The translations under genes were made by a program, and so were the position numbers. Under the pieces are notes generated by a model. That model ran no database searches and was not told the origin of the DNA. It was given only the letters and a program-made list of their open reading frames with translations. Positions 8,868 through 19,317 of a stretch of 64,000 bases of DNA are shown in pieces. Position 1 is the first letter of the stretch. The number at the start of each line of letters is the position of its first letter. Origin of the DNA: Bradymonas sediminis (GTDB lineage Bacteria; Myxococcota_A; Bradymonadia; Bradymonadales; Bradymonadaceae); the NCBI RefSeq assembly GCF_003258315.1, contig NZ_CP030032.1, forward strand, positions 2,953,804-3,017,803, given 5' to 3'.

Positions 8868-8903
8868 GCAAAAAAAGCGAGCCATTTGGCTCGCTTTTTT
8901 TGC
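8868..8903. terminator. Bidirectional rho-independent terminator
   Basis: A perfect 16-bp inverted repeat (8868-8883 with 8888-8903, loop ATTT) whose outer arms are A7 and T7, so it gives a hairpin with a U tract on both strands. It separates the subtilase gene (+) from the convergent PilZ gene (-). Confidence 0.85.
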
Positions 8904-8930
8904 TTTCGAATCAATGCACTCAATCGCTAC

Positions 8931-9296
8931 TCAACTCGCAGCCTTTTCCCGAAATACCGGGATGCTCGAGATCGATTGCTCCCGCAGCCAGTCGCGCAGC
9001 AGGACAAAATGTTGGTGCGAGATATTTACGAAGCGCACCCCGACCAGTCCATCTTCACAGTCGTAGATTCGCTCGGCCTTAACATCCAGCGGCTCCGGTT
9101 GGCCCGGCAAGGTGAATTGCAATCGCAGCGCACTCGCGTCCTCGTCGCTCTTTCGATGCGGCTCCAACAAACGCATGAGCTGCATGCCGCTCAACGAGAT
9201 ATTCGTCGCCCGACAGATGTTGCGATTCCCGTTCTCCACCTTATTCAGAATAATGTCGCATTCCGTGCGCTCTTGCTCTCTTCGCGTCTCTTCCAT
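8931..9296 (-). CDS. PilZ-domain protein (putative c-di-GMP receptor)
   Basis: 121 residues starting at the ATG at 9296, preceded by AGGAGAG at 6 bases; upstream in-frame starts lack a ribosome site and read into composition unlike protein. It has an RxxxR motif (RREQER) at the very start and NISLSG, the N-x-S-x-x-G half of the PilZ c-di-GMP site, near residue 32. Beta-rich sequence follows and it ends in a helix (HFVLLRDWLREQ). Single-domain PilZ proteins bind c-di-GMP and act on partners in motility, polysaccharide export or pili. No partner is next to it. It shares a terminator with the convergent subtilase gene. Confidence 0.8.
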   Translation of the reverse strand: MEETRREQERTECDIILNKVENGNRNICRATNISLSGMQLMRLLEPHRKSDEDASALRLQFTLPGQPEPLDVKAERIYDCEDGLVGVRFVNISHQHFVLLRDWLREQSISSIPVFREKAAS

Positions 9297-9569
9297 GAGC
9301 TCTCTCCTACTGAATGTCCACGGCGCGCATCTCCCGCGCGCTTCCCGTGCATCGCCTGGCAACGCAGACCACTGCGCTCCACCGTGCAACCACGACCACT
9401 GAATACCACAGCGCCCCGGCCTGCCAAGTTTTTTGGGTCCTCCCTGGCTCACGCCCTCAACCGCCCTAAAAAGATCGCCCACGCGCCGTTTTACGCTATT
9501 CAATCCAGCCCACCAACTGATATGCTTCAGCCGCAATCCAATAATTTTACCCGACCAAAGGGAACGCTG

Positions 9570-10193
9570 ATGAGCGCAGCACCGCAGCCTACAGACGCAC
9601 CGAACTATGTCGAGAATGGCCTAACGCACTTCTCGGGCCAACAGTTTATGGCCCGCAAAAAGGTCTTCTCCTTTTTGGGTCAGCAATTTCATATCTATGG
9701 GCCGAACGCCGATCTGCGGTTTTATATCAAGCAAAAGGCATTCAAGCTCAAAGAGGCGATCACCGTCTATAGCGACGAAACCATGACCACCGAGGTCCTC
9801 AAGATTCAGGCGCGCAGCATCATGGACTTCTCGGGCACCTACGATGTGACGACGCCCCAGGGCGAGGCCATTGGCGCCCTTAAGCGCGACGGCCTAAAGA
9901 GCATCCTGCGCGACAAATGGCATGTCCTCGACGCCAGCGGTCAAACCGTCGGCACCATCGAAGAAGACTCAGCGGCCCTGGCCCTGGTGCGCCGCTTCCT
10001 GTCGAACCTGATACCGCAGTCCTTCACCGTCACCATCAAGGGGCAAAAGGCCGCGGAGTACCGTCAGCACTTCAACCCCTTTATCGCCAAATACGATATC
10101 GACTTCTCACTGGACCAGCAGGACCTCTTCGACCGCCGCCTCGGCATCGCGTCGGTGGTTTTGCTGCTCGCCATCGAAGGCCGCCAGGGCTAA
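9570..10193 (+). CDS. LURP-one-related/tubby-like fold protein, copy 1
   Basis: 207 residues. The start at 9570 (MSAAPQPTDAP) was chosen by comparison with the downstream paralogue; AAAGGGA lies upstream. The sequence is beta-rich with alternating short strands (FHIYGPNADLRFYIKQKAFKLKEAITVY; TYDVTTPQGEAIGALKRDG) and ends in a hydrophobic helix (GIASVVLLLAIEGRQG). This is the pattern of LURP-one-related (YxjI-like) domains, a tubby/scramblase-type 12-stranded barrel around a central helix. Their biochemical role in bacteria is not settled. The adjacent gene at 10326 is a clear tandem duplicate. It is predicted cytoplasmic or membrane-associated through the C-terminal helix. Confidence 0.65.
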   Translation: MSAAPQPTDAPNYVENGLTHFSGQQFMARKKVFSFLGQQFHIYGPNADLRFYIKQKAFKLKEAITVYSDETMTTEVLKIQARSIMDFSGTYDVTTPQGEAIGALKRDGLKSILRDKWHVLDASGQTVGTIEEDSAALALVRRFLSNLIPQSFTVTIKGQKAAEYRQHFNPFIAKYDIDFSLDQQDLFDRRLGIASVVLLLAIEGRQG

Positions 10194-10325
10194 TTCATAG
10201 CGGCTCAGCCGGGGCGACTCCTTCGCCCCGGCCTCCACCGCACCCACGAAGCAATTCCCTTCTGCCAATCCGCCCCACCCGTGCTACAATGCTCACGATT
10301 TATCCCCCAAATGAGTAGTGCATTC

Positions 10326-10943
10326 ATGAGCGCACCGAGGGCAACAGACGAAGTACCCGCGTTCGCTCGCAACGCGTTGAGCCGATTCGCCGGCGAGCGC
10401 TATACCGCGCGCAAGCAACCGCTCACGCTCTGGGGGAGCGTTTTTCGGGTCTACGGCCCCAACCAGAAGTTGCATTTTTTCGTCAAACAAAAGGCGTTTC
10501 GCTTCAAAGAAGCGATCACCATCTATCGCGACGAATCGATGGCGACCCCGCTGATCCGTATCCGGGCGCGCCATATGATCGACTTTTCGGCGGCCTATGA
10601 TATCTCGACGCCGGCCGGCGAAGCGCTCGGCGTGCTCAAACGCGAGGGGCTCCGCAGCCTCTGGCGAGACCGCTGGCTCATCCAAAATAACGAGGGCGCC
10701 GAGATCGGTGTCATCGAGGAGGACCACCTCGCGCTGGCGCGCCGATTGATGCTCCACCTGCTCCCACAGGCCTTTTACGTCCAACTCTATGGCCAGCGCG
10801 TCGCCGTCTTTCGCCAGCACCTCAATCCGTTCGTGGCGCGCTTCGACATCGACTTCTCCCTGGACACCGAACAGTTGTTGGACCGGCGCCTGGGAATCGC
10901 GGCGGCCGTACTTTTGCTTGCCATCGAGCGGCGCCGCGGCTAA
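10326..10943 (+). CDS. LURP-one-related/tubby-like fold protein, copy 2
   Basis: 205 residues from ATG 10326 (MSAPRATDEVPAF), which aligns with the start of copy 1; a start at 10311 (MSSAF) is also possible, and neither has a clear ribosome site. It is homologous over the whole length to the gene at 9570, sharing FVKQKAFRFKEAITIY, IDFSAAYDISTP, LRSLWRDRW and the ending RRLGIAAAVLLLAIERRRG. The spacing to copy 1 is 132 bases and includes a GC-rich hairpin without T tract (about 10208-10232). Tandem duplication of a structural or lipid-binding protein is the simplest reading; a specific function cannot be given. Confidence 0.65.
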   Translation: MSAPRATDEVPAFARNALSRFAGERYTARKQPLTLWGSVFRVYGPNQKLHFFVKQKAFRFKEAITIYRDESMATPLIRIRARHMIDFSAAYDISTPAGEALGVLKREGLRSLWRDRWLIQNNEGAEIGVIEEDHLALARRLMLHLLPQAFYVQLYGQRVAVFRQHLNPFVARFDIDFSLDTEQLLDRRLGIAAAVLLLAIERRRG

Positions 10944-11037
10944 AGCAGTGCATCTTGACCGGCGCGACCAACCCGCCCCGGCACCACGCACTGCGGGCCG
11001 CGCCCTCCCCCAAAACATTTTTCGGAGAACCTTCCTC

Positions 11038-11508
11038 ATGGCTGATCCACTCGCCATTTTGCAAAAGACCTGGGATAAACTCAAAAACGTGCCCAAAGGC
11101 GGCCATGTCTTCGGTCGAATCGTCGGCCGTATGGCGCCCTATACCGGGACCATCCGCCCCATCGTTCGCGACCTCGAGCGCGGCTACGCCCGTATCGAGA
11201 TGCGCGACCGCAAACAGGTGCGAAACCACCTCAAGTCGATCCACGCCATCGCGCTGATGAACCTCGCCGAGGTCTCGTCGGGCCTCGCGTTCACGTATTC
11301 GCTGCCGCCGAAGACCCGCGCGATTTTGACCGGTCTGGAGATCGACTATCTCAAGAAAGCCCGCGGCACCCTGACCGCCGAGTGCCACTGCGAGATCCCC
11401 GAGACCAACGAGCGCGCCGAATACGTCCTCGAGGTCGTGACGCGCGACACCAGCGGCGACATCGTCACGCGCGCGCGCGCCAAATGGCTGATCGGTCCGC
11501 TGAACTAA
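11038..11508 (+). CDS. DUF4442 hotdog-fold (thioesterase-like) protein
   Basis: 156 residues from ATG 11038, with GGAG 10 bases upstream; longer in-frame extensions overlap the previous gene. The sequence matches small hotdog-fold proteins: VGRMAPYTGTIRPIVRDLERGYARIEM, then a helix IHAIALMNLAEVSSGLA (the hot-dog helix with HAIALMNLAE, a motif typical of DUF4442/PaaI-like proteins), and a final strand TRARAKWLIG. PaaI-type enzymes hydrolyse acyl-CoA thioesters using an Asn/Asp pair; here the N-L-A-E in the helix is the likely active region. Cytoplasmic. A terminator follows at 11574. Confidence 0.75.
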   Translation: MADPLAILQKTWDKLKNVPKGGHVFGRIVGRMAPYTGTIRPIVRDLERGYARIEMRDRKQVRNHLKSIHAIALMNLAEVSSGLAFTYSLPPKTRAILTGLEIDYLKKARGTLTAECHCEIPETNERAEYVLEVVTRDTSGDIVTRARAKWLIGPLN

Positions 11509-11573
11509 GCGTCGCGAACGAACCGCGCCGCCTCGGTCTTCGACCCGACGGCAGCGCAGCACCCGCAGCACAC

Positions 11574-11606
11574 CGCCCCGGCCCTCACGGTCCGGGGCGT
11601 TTTTTT
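11574..11606 (+). terminator. Terminator after the DUF4442 gene
   Basis: CGCCCCGG (11574-11581) pairs with CCGGGGCG (11592-11599) around a 10-base loop and is followed by seven T. Confidence 0.8.
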
Positions 11607-11895
11607 GTGGAACCTGGCGTTTACCTTCGCCACACCCCGCAGAGCACTCTTGACTATGTCAAATAAATTAAACTAGGGAGAGGCAACGATTATCTATGGC
11701 GGCAAGAGCATCGAGCGGCAGTCAGCCTGACGTTCTCACCAGTGCGTTAATTCACAGGTGTCGGCCGCGTTGATCCACTGCCCCAGTCGCCGCCGGATCA
11801 ATCGCCAAACCAATTCAGTAATCTGTAGCTATTTAGATATTCGTAGTTTTTATTATTTAGTGGGCGAATCGCCCCAAATTAATTGGAGAGAATTG
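11607..11895. other. Intergenic leader of the Kazal lipoprotein gene
   Basis: 289 bases without a supported gene. AT-rich from 11815 to 11885, probably holding the promoter; no clear consensus pair was picked. Confidence 0.4.
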
Positions 11896-12741
11896 ATGAA
11901 GAAACTCGACAAAATGATGACCTTCGGCGCGGCTCTGATGAGCATGCTGCTGATCCTGAGCATTCTGGCCTGTGGCGGCGAAGACGACACGCCCCCACCG
12001 CCCCCCGAATCCAGCTTCGCGGAATGCGGCGGCATCCAGGGCCTCACCTGCGTGAACCCCGACGAGAATTGCATCTTCGAGCAGGCTCAAAACTGCGGCA
12101 TGTGGGACCAGATGGGCACCTGCCAATTGGCGCCCGAGCTGTGCACCCGCGAATATGCGCCGGTCTGCGGTTGCGACGGACGCACCTATTCCAACGAGTG
12201 CAACGCGCTCGGCGCCGGCGTATCGGTTGCGCACGAAGGAGCATGCGACGCGCCCGTGCAGACCTGCGGTGGCCAGACCGGAAACACCTGCCCCGAGGGC
12301 ACCGCGTGTGTCCCGAACGACCCGAACCAGTGCGGCATCGAGGCCGGCCCCGGCACCTGCCAGGAGCGCCCGACCATGTGCCCCGCCGTCTATGACCCGG
12401 TCTGTGGTTGCGACGGAAAAACCTACTCGAACGCCTGCGCCGCCGGCGTCGCCCACGTGTCGGTCGTGCACCAGGGCATGTGCAACGCCGAGCCCACCGC
12501 CTGTGGCGCGCGCCTCGGCGACACCTGCGACGCCGACCAGGTCTGCGTCTATAGCTCGAACGCCTATTGCGGTCGCGCCGACGCCACCGGCGAGTGCAAG
12601 TCGCGCCCGGAAGTCTGCTCGACCCAATATGACCCGGTCTGCGGTTGCGACGGCCAGACCTACACCAACGAGTGCAACGCCCTGCTCGAAGGCGTCTCGG
12701 TCGACTATGTTGGCGCGTGCAACTCCATGCCCGCCTACTAA
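11896..12741 (+). CDS. Lipoprotein with three Kazal-type protease-inhibitor domains
   Basis: 281 residues from ATG 11896 (GGAGAG 6 bases upstream). A lipoprotein signal ends in SILAC, Cys26 being the lipidated residue, followed by a proline linker. Three Kazal domains occupy about 76-118, 155-197 and 234-275, each with the signature YxPVCGCDGxTYxNxC. Each is preceded by a separate four-Cys unit of about 35 residues (CGGxxGxTC...C...C), so the protein is three repeats of a two-part module. Kazal domains block serine proteases. An exposed lipoprotein inhibitor could protect the cell against its own secreted proteases (a subtilase gene is 3 kb upstream) or those of prey or hosts; this is inference. 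A terminator follows. Confidence 0.85.
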   Translation: MKKLDKMMTFGAALMSMLLILSILACGGEDDTPPPPPESSFAECGGIQGLTCVNPDENCIFEQAQNCGMWDQMGTCQLAPELCTREYAPVCGCDGRTYSNECNALGAGVSVAHEGACDAPVQTCGGQTGNTCPEGTACVPNDPNQCGIEAGPGTCQERPTMCPAVYDPVCGCDGKTYSNACAAGVAHVSVVHQGMCNAEPTACGARLGDTCDADQVCVYSSNAYCGRADATGECKSRPEVCSTQYDPVCGCDGQTYTNECNALLEGVSVDYVGACNSMPAY

Positions 12742-12780
12742 AAGCTAAGGCGGCCGATGGCCGCCGCGCCTCGCACTAAG

Positions 12781-12813
12781 AAGCCCCGCTCTCCCAGAGA
12801 GCGGGGCTTTTTC
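12781..12813 (+). terminator. Terminator after the Kazal gene
   Basis: AAGCCCCGCTCT (12781-12792) pairs perfectly with AGAGCGGGGCTT (12798-12809), loop CCCAG, then a T run. Confidence 0.85.
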
Positions 12814-12888
12814 ATATGCGCCAGGCGCCAGCCCTCCACGATACTCACCGCCAAGTCGACCGCCGCCCAATTCATCGAAGCGATTTTG

Positions 12889-12920
12889 GGCAAAAAATAA
12901 CGGCGCCCCGAGGGGCGCCG
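12889..12920 (-). terminator. Terminator of the atp operon
   Basis: CGGCGCCCC (12901-12909) pairs with GGGGCGCCG (12912-12920). On the minus strand the hairpin is followed by TTATTTTTTG and lies about 70 bases after the atpC stop. Confidence 0.8.
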
Positions 12921-12989
12921 CTCAATCAATCATCCACCAATTCTGAACAATCATCCAATATCAAAACGGTGTAATTGTTTGTCCCGAAC

Positions 12990-13442
12990 TCAGGCGTCGG
13001 AGGCGTCGCCTTCACCAGCGACAAGAAGACGCGTACGCGCGCGCTCCAGGGACTCACGATAGCGCTTCAGAAGCTCTTCGGTGTCCTCGACTTCCTCGAC
13101 GTTGGTCAACTTCTCAAGGCGTCCGATCTCTTGCTCGGCTTCCTTGAACTCCGCGCGAGCGTGCTCGATATCGATATCGCTGACACCCTCGCAGCCCTGA
13201 GTGAGCACGCTGATCTTGTCGTCCAGGATTTCTGCGAATCCCTTGTCGATGAAGAAGCGGCGCTCGGTGCCGTTGTCGCGCAAGATCATCGCGCCGACGT
13301 CCAGGCCGGTCAAAAGAGGCAAATGCCCGGGCAAGATGCCCATTTGTCCCAACGATCCGGGGAGGACGACTTCGTCGACCTCCACGCTCAATACGGCTCG
13401 GGTCGGGGTCACAACTTCGAGTTTAATTTGCGCTGCAGCCAT
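12990..13442 (-). CDS. atpC: ATP synthase F1 epsilon subunit
   Basis: 150 residues. The N-terminal beta-sandwich has the family features KLEVVTPTRAVLS, VDEVVLPGSLGQMGILPGHLPLLTGL and a C-terminal helical hairpin (HARAEFKEAEQEI; ELLKRYRESLERARTRL). The subunit sits in the central stalk, couples gamma to the c-ring and can inhibit ATP hydrolysis through its C-terminal helices. It is the last gene of the minus-strand atp operon, followed by a terminator. The 131-base gap to atpD contains a strong perfect hairpin (13531-13566), unusual within this operon. The C-terminal tail (LVAGEGDASDA) is slightly longer than in E. coli. Confidence 0.95.
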   Translation of the reverse strand: MAAAQIKLEVVTPTRAVLSVEVDEVVLPGSLGQMGILPGHLPLLTGLDVGAMILRDNGTERRFFIDKGFAEILDDKISVLTQGCEGVSDIDIEHARAEFKEAEQEIGRLEKLTNVEEVEDTEELLKRYRESLERARTRLLVAGEGDASDA

Positions 13443-13530
13443 GATTTTCTCTCAGCGAGCCTAAAGTCTTCATAATGACCGGACGGCGCGGCGCGCGCGC
13501 CCGATCGGAGAAGCGATGCGTCTGTGATAT

Positions 13531-13566
13531 CGAGGGCGCCGGCGTCCACGGACGCCGGCGCCCTCG
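13531..13566. other. 17-bp perfect hairpin between atpD and atpC
   Basis: Bases 13531-13547 are the exact reverse complement of 13550-13566, with only two bases between. In the operon direction it starts 7 bases after the atpD stop and has no T tract, so it is more likely an RNA stability, processing or attenuation element than a full terminator. Confidence 0.7.
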
Positions 13567-13573
13567 GCTAGAA

Positions 13574-15199
<1,626 letters not shown>

Positions 15200-15274
15200 T
15201 CAAAAAGACTTCGAATTAATTTTGTTGCCCGAGTCATCACTTCGCGACGCGCCTCGGGTCGACCCAGTCGGGTC

Positions 15275-16162
15275 TTACCCTTTCAGCGATTCGGCACCAC
15301 TGACGATCTCGCAGATTTCTTTGGTGATATAGGCCTGACGGGCGCGGTTATATTGCAGCGTCAACGACTCGATCATATCGCTGGCGTTCTTGGTCGCGCT
15401 GTCCATGGCGGCCATGCGCGAGCTCCACTCGGCCGCGTAGGACTCAAGCAGCGCCTGCAGCACCAGGACCTCGACGTAGGACGGGAGCATCTGGGCGAGC
15501 AACTCTTCCTCGCCGGGCTCATAAATATAGTCGGCCGACTCAGTCGCGGCCTCGGCGCCCTCCGCGCTCTCGAAAAGCTCCTGGCTCAACGGCAGCAGCG
15601 GCACAAGGCGCGTCTCATATTCGATCGCCGAGATGAACTCGTTATACGCGATATAGACGTTGTCGTACTCGCCGCTGGTGAAGAGCTCGACCGCATGTTT
15701 GGCCACGCGGCGCGCCTCATCGAATCCCGGCAGGTCGATCACATCGTCGAAATGCCCCACGGAGTGGCGCTTGGTGCGACGAAAATAGTTCTGACCCTTG
15801 GTACCCGCGGTCACCACCGACACCTTCTCGCCCGAGAGCTTCTCGTCGGCGATAAATTTATCGACCTTTCGAAAAAGGTAGGAGTTAAATCCACCGCAGA
15901 GACCCCGGTCACTCGAGATCGCGTACACCAGCACGCGATCGGCGTCCTCACGCTGGTCGAGCAGCGGATGTCCGCCGCCCTCCGCGCGCTGAACCAGGTT
16001 TCCGATCACCTCGCCCATCTTCGTGGCATAGGGGCGCGCAGCTTCGACGTTTTCCTGGGCGCGGGCCAATTTGGCCGCGGCCACCATCTTCATCGCGCTG
16101 GTGATCTTCTGGGTGTTCTTAATCGACCCAATTCGACTCTTAATATCTTTGAGGCTTGGCAT
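15275..16162 (-). CDS. atpG: ATP synthase F1 gamma subunit
   Basis: 295 residues beginning MPSLKDIKSRIGSIKNTQKITSAMKMVAAAKL, the canonical N-terminal helix of gamma. SSDRGLCGGFN near residue 84 and the C-terminal helix AAMDSATKNASDMIESLTLQYNRARQ, both diagnostic, are present. Gamma is the rotor shaft inside the alpha3beta3 hexamer. The stretch around 200-215 (AEGAEAATESADYIYEPGEEEL) is more acidic than in E. coli. It lies in the operon between atpA (63 bases upstream) and atpD (96 bases downstream). Confidence 0.96.
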   Translation of the reverse strand: MPSLKDIKSRIGSIKNTQKITSAMKMVAAAKLARAQENVEAARPYATKMGEVIGNLVQRAEGGGHPLLDQREDADRVLVYAISSDRGLCGGFNSYLFRKVDKFIADEKLSGEKVSVVTAGTKGQNYFRRTKRHSVGHFDDVIDLPGFDEARRVAKHAVELFTSGEYDNVYIAYNEFISAIEYETRLVPLLPLSQELFESAEGAEAATESADYIYEPGEEELLAQMLPSYVEVLVLQALLESYAAEWSSRMAAMDSATKNASDMIESLTLQYNRARQAYITKEICEIVSGAESLKG

Positions 16163-16224
16163 AGTCTCATCGCAAATCAGTGTTGCCGCCAGACCAACGG
16201 TCCGGCGGCAGACAGGGTTGACAC

Positions 16225-17781
16225 TTATTCGGCAGCGGCCGGCTCAAGAGAGGCCAGGAAGTTTGCCGTATATTCGTCGAGGATATCGAGCACCTGAGCG
16301 GTGACCTTGGACTGCTTATCGGTACGATATTTCTTACCGAATTTACCGTCGCCTTCGATCTTATCCCAGATCTCGGGGTCTTTGCTCTCAGCGAATTCGT
16401 AGAGGCCTTCCTCGTATTTGGCGAGGTCGGAGACCTCCAAGTCCATCACAAAGCCGACGTTGGCGGCGAAGATGATGAGGATCTGCTTGGAGACGCGAAG
16501 CGGAGAGAATTGCTTCTGCTTGAGGATTTCGACCAGACGCACACCCTTGGCCAGCTGGCGCTGGGTCGCTTCGTCGAGGTCGGAGGCGAACTGCGAGAAA
16601 GCCTCGAGCTCACGGAACTGAGCCAGGTCAAGCTTCAGCGTACCGGCGACGTTCTTCATCGCCTTAATCTGAGCAGCACCACCGACGCGGCTAACCGAGA
16701 TACCCACGTTAATGGCGGGACGCACACCCGAGAAGAACAGGTCGGTCTCAAGGAAGATCTGACCGTCGGTAATCGAGATGACGTTGGTCGGAATATACGC
16801 CGAGACGTCGCCGGCCTGGGTCTCAATGATCGGAAGCGCGGTGAGGCTACCTGCACCCTCGACGTCGCTCATTTTAGCGGCGCGCTCAAGCAGACGGCTG
16901 TGAATGTAGAAGACGTCTCCAGGGTACGCTTCGCGTCCCGGCGGGCGACGAAGGAGCAGCGACAATTCGCGATACGCGACGGCCTGCTTGGAGAGGTCAT
17001 CATACACGATCAGCGCGTGCTGGCCGTTATCACGGAAATACTCGCCCATGGCGACACCGGCGTACGGTGCGAGGTACTGCAGCGGCGCGGGGTTGGAAGC
17101 CGCGGCGCTGACGACCGTGGTGTACTCAAGGGCGCCGTGCTGACGCAGACGGTCCACGATCTGGGCGACCGTCGACTCTTTCTGGCCGATGGCGACGTAG
17201 ATGCACTTAACGTCGAGGCCCTTCTGGTTGATGATCGTATCGATGGCGACAGCGGTCTTACCCGTCTGACGGTCACCAATGATAAGCTCACGCTGGCCAC
17301 GTCCGATCGGGACCATGGAGTCGATGGCTTTCATGCCGGTTTGCAGCGGCTCGTGAACCGATTTACGCTCGATAATTCCGGGGGCTTTGACCTCGGCGCG
17401 ACGACGCTCTTTGGCGTCGATCGGGCCTTTTCCGTCAATGGGCTGACCCAGCGGGTTGACGACGCGACCGAGCAGCTCCGGGCCGACCGGAACGTCGGTA
17501 ATACGACCGGTACGTTTGACCTGGTCTCCCTCAACGATCTTGGAGCCGTCGCCCAGAAGCGCGGCACCAACGTTGTCTTCCTCGAGGTTAAGAACCATGC
17601 CCAGAACCCCGTGTGGGAATTCGAGCAACTCGCCGGCCTGGGCCTTCTCGAGCCCGTAAATGCGAGCGATACCGTCGCCGACCGAGATGACCGTGCCGGT
17701 TTCCTCGACGCCGACACGTTTATCGTAGTTCTCAATCTGCTCCTTAATAAGGGAACTGATCTCTTCGATATTAATGTCCAT
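16225..17781 (-). CDS. atpA: ATP synthase F1 alpha subunit
   Basis: 518 residues. The N-terminus [23 protein letters not shown] binds delta; the barrel has [14 protein letters not shown]; the P-loop GDRQTGKT lies at 169-176; [30 protein letters not shown] and the conserved arginine region [18 protein letters not shown] follow. This non-catalytic nucleotide-binding subunit alternates with beta in F1 and supplies the arginine finger. Length is normal. A 168-base gap separates it from atpH upstream, longer than between the other operon genes, and could hold an internal promoter, though none was clear. Confidence 0.97.
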   Translation of the reverse strand: MDINIEEISSLIKEQIENYDKRVGVEETGTVISVGDGIARIYGLEKAQAGELLEFPHGVLGMVLNLEEDNVGAALLGDGSKIVEGDQVKRTGRITDVPVGPELLGRVVNPLGQPIDGKGPIDAKERRRAEVKAPGIIERKSVHEPLQTGMKAIDSMVPIGRGQRELIIGDRQTGKTAVAIDTIINQKGLDVKCIYVAIGQKESTVAQIVDRLRQHGALEYTTVVSAAASNPAPLQYLAPYAGVAMGEYFRDNGQHALIVYDDLSKQAVAYRELSLLLRRPPGREAYPGDVFYIHSRLLERAAKMSDVEGAGSLTALPIIETQAGDVSAYIPTNVISITDGQIFLETDLFFSGVRPAINVGISVSRVGGAAQIKAMKNVAGTLKLDLAQFRELEAFSQFASDLDEATQRQLAKGVRLVEILKQKQFSPLRVSKQILIIFAANVGFVMDLEVSDLAKYEEGLYEFAESKDPEIWDKIEGDGKFGKKYRTDKQSKVTAQVLDILDEYTANFLASLEPAAAE

Positions 17782-17949
17782 CTCTTTTCCCTGCCTCTGG
17801 GGGGCCGCCTGGTTGGCGAGCCCGCTATTAACGCTTTAAGAACACACCCTCTTGGGAGGGCGCGACTTACCAAATTTCAATGACTCAAAAAGTAGCTTCT
17901 GAGTCCGCTAGATAATTTATTGCTACGGTCCGCCTTGGCGGGGGACCGA

Positions 17950-18495
17950 TTAAACTTCTGCCAGAATCGACTGGCGCAGCCGCTCAATATGGCTGCGGGT
18001 CGAGCCGTCATAGACCACGCTGCCGATGCGGGTGATCGCGCCGCCCAGAATCTCGGCGTCGGTGTCGGTCTCAAGCAACACATTCTTGCCCGTGAGCTTC
18101 ACCAGCGCTGCCTTAATCTCGGCGCGCTGCGTGGCGTCCAGTTCGACCGCGCTGGTCACGTGGGCGCGGATATTGCCCAGGCGCTTGTCGACCATCTCGC
18201 CGAATTGGCGAGCGATGGCGCCGGCGACATCCACTCGATGGTTGTCGAGCAGAATCAGCGAGAAGTTACGCACCACCGGATCCCACTTATATTTATCGGC
18301 GATCGCGCGAATCACGTCGCGACGCTCGCTCAGCCGAAGACTCGGATTGAGCAATACGCTGCTGAAGGCCGGAACTTCTTCGAGAAGCTGAGCCAATTGG
18401 TTCAACTGCTCGCGAATGGTCTCGCAATTATCGCGCTCAACACCGATGTCGAGCAGCGCCTGCGCGTATCTTCTTGCAACTAATTCGCCTGCCAT
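17950..18495 (-). CDS. atpH: ATP synthase F1 delta subunit (OSCP)
   Basis: 181 residues beginning MAGELVARRYAQALLDIG, the typical start of delta (A-R-R-Y-A-x-A-L). It contains NPSLRLSERRDVIRAIADKY, FSLILLDNHRV and the C-terminal signature DAEILGGAITRIGSVVYDGSTRSHIERLRQ (G-G-x-x-I-R-x-G-x-x-x-x-D-G-S). It joins the b/b' peripheral stalk to the top of F1. Position between atpF and atpA agrees. Confidence 0.95.
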   Translation of the reverse strand: MAGELVARRYAQALLDIGVERDNCETIREQLNQLAQLLEEVPAFSSVLLNPSLRLSERRDVIRAIADKYKWDPVVRNFSLILLDNHRVDVAGAIARQFGEMVDKRLGNIRAHVTSAVELDATQRAEIKAALVKLTGKNVLLETDTDAEILGGAITRIGSVVYDGSTRSHIERLRQSILAEV

Positions 18496-18575
18496 GAGTG
18501 CTCACTCTTAAATGCTAAAAGATGCTGGAAATTCAGCGACTTGACGCCCGGGCCGATTGCGGCCCAGGGCATAAC

Positions 18576-19217
18576 TTATGCGGCGCGTCCGGAACCGTGG
18601 ATCGCGTCCATCGAACTCAATTCTTTGGTATAGGAGTCAAGCAGGGCCTTCTGGCGACCGGCGTCCAATTCGGCGCGCGCGATGCTCTCGGCCTGCTCGA
18701 CCGCCTGCTCTACCATCTGGCGCTCAAGGGAGGCCACCGCTTTCTTGATCTCTTGCTCAACGCTCGTTTTGGCGTCGGCGCGCATCTTATCGACCTGGGC
18801 TTTCGCCTCCTCGATGATGCGTTTTTTCTCGCGCTCGCCCTGCATATGGTACTCGTCGAGCAGCGCCTTGCGCTCGGCCTCAAGCGAGTCCAGGCGGGCG
18901 CTATACTCTTCGAGACGGGCTTCGGCCTCTTCGCGAAGCGCGCGCGCCTCGTCGAGGTTCTCCAGAAGTTGGGCCCGGCGCCCCTCGAAATGCTTCGTAA
19001 TGCCGGGGCCGGCGAATTTATAGAGAATCCCGAGGAAAATCAGCAAATTAACAATGCTTACGCCCCAGGAAAGCCAATCAAACCCTCCGGCGGCGCCCGA
19101 GGCGGCGAAGGCCGGCTGGGCGAGCAGCAGCAACGCCGCGGCGATCGCCACAGCGACGCTGCGCGAGGTGCGGATGGTACGGCGGGCCTTGCCCAATTTC
19201 TGTGTTCGCAACTTCAT
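18576..19217 (-). CDS. atpF: ATP synthase Fo b subunit with signal-like N-terminus
   Basis: 213 residues. The first 38 form a basic n-region plus hydrophobic stretch ending AQPAFAASG, which looks like a cleavable signal peptide and is absent from the E. coli subunit. The true membrane helix follows (WLSWGVSIVNLLIFLGILYKFAGPGI), then a long charged coiled coil with the pattern expected of the peripheral stalk (EEAEARLEEYSARLDSLEAE onward). Such extended b subunits are known in several deltaproteobacterial lineages. A shorter b' gene lies just upstream, so the stalk is probably a b/b' heterodimer. Confidence 0.92.
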   Translation of the reverse strand: MKLRTQKLGKARRTIRTSRSVAVAIAAALLLLAQPAFAASGAAGGFDWLSWGVSIVNLLIFLGILYKFAGPGITKHFEGRRAQLLENLDEARALREEAEARLEEYSARLDSLEAERKALLDEYHMQGEREKKRIIEEAKAQVDKMRADAKTSVEQEIKKAVASLERQMVEQAVEQAESIARAELDAGRQKALLDSYTKELSSMDAIHGSGRAA

Positions 19218-19317
19218 GGCTCAATACCTATTTCAATCTGCTCGAATTCAACTGCGGCACTAACACCGCGGCGCCCGGGACGCAAAGGTCTGGGCGCGAG
19301 CGGCGAAGACGCAATGA

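Noticed and set aside
10208-10232. GC-rich hairpin as terminator between the LURP-one-like genes
   Set aside because: It has no T tract, so it was not called a terminator; an RNA stability role remains possible.
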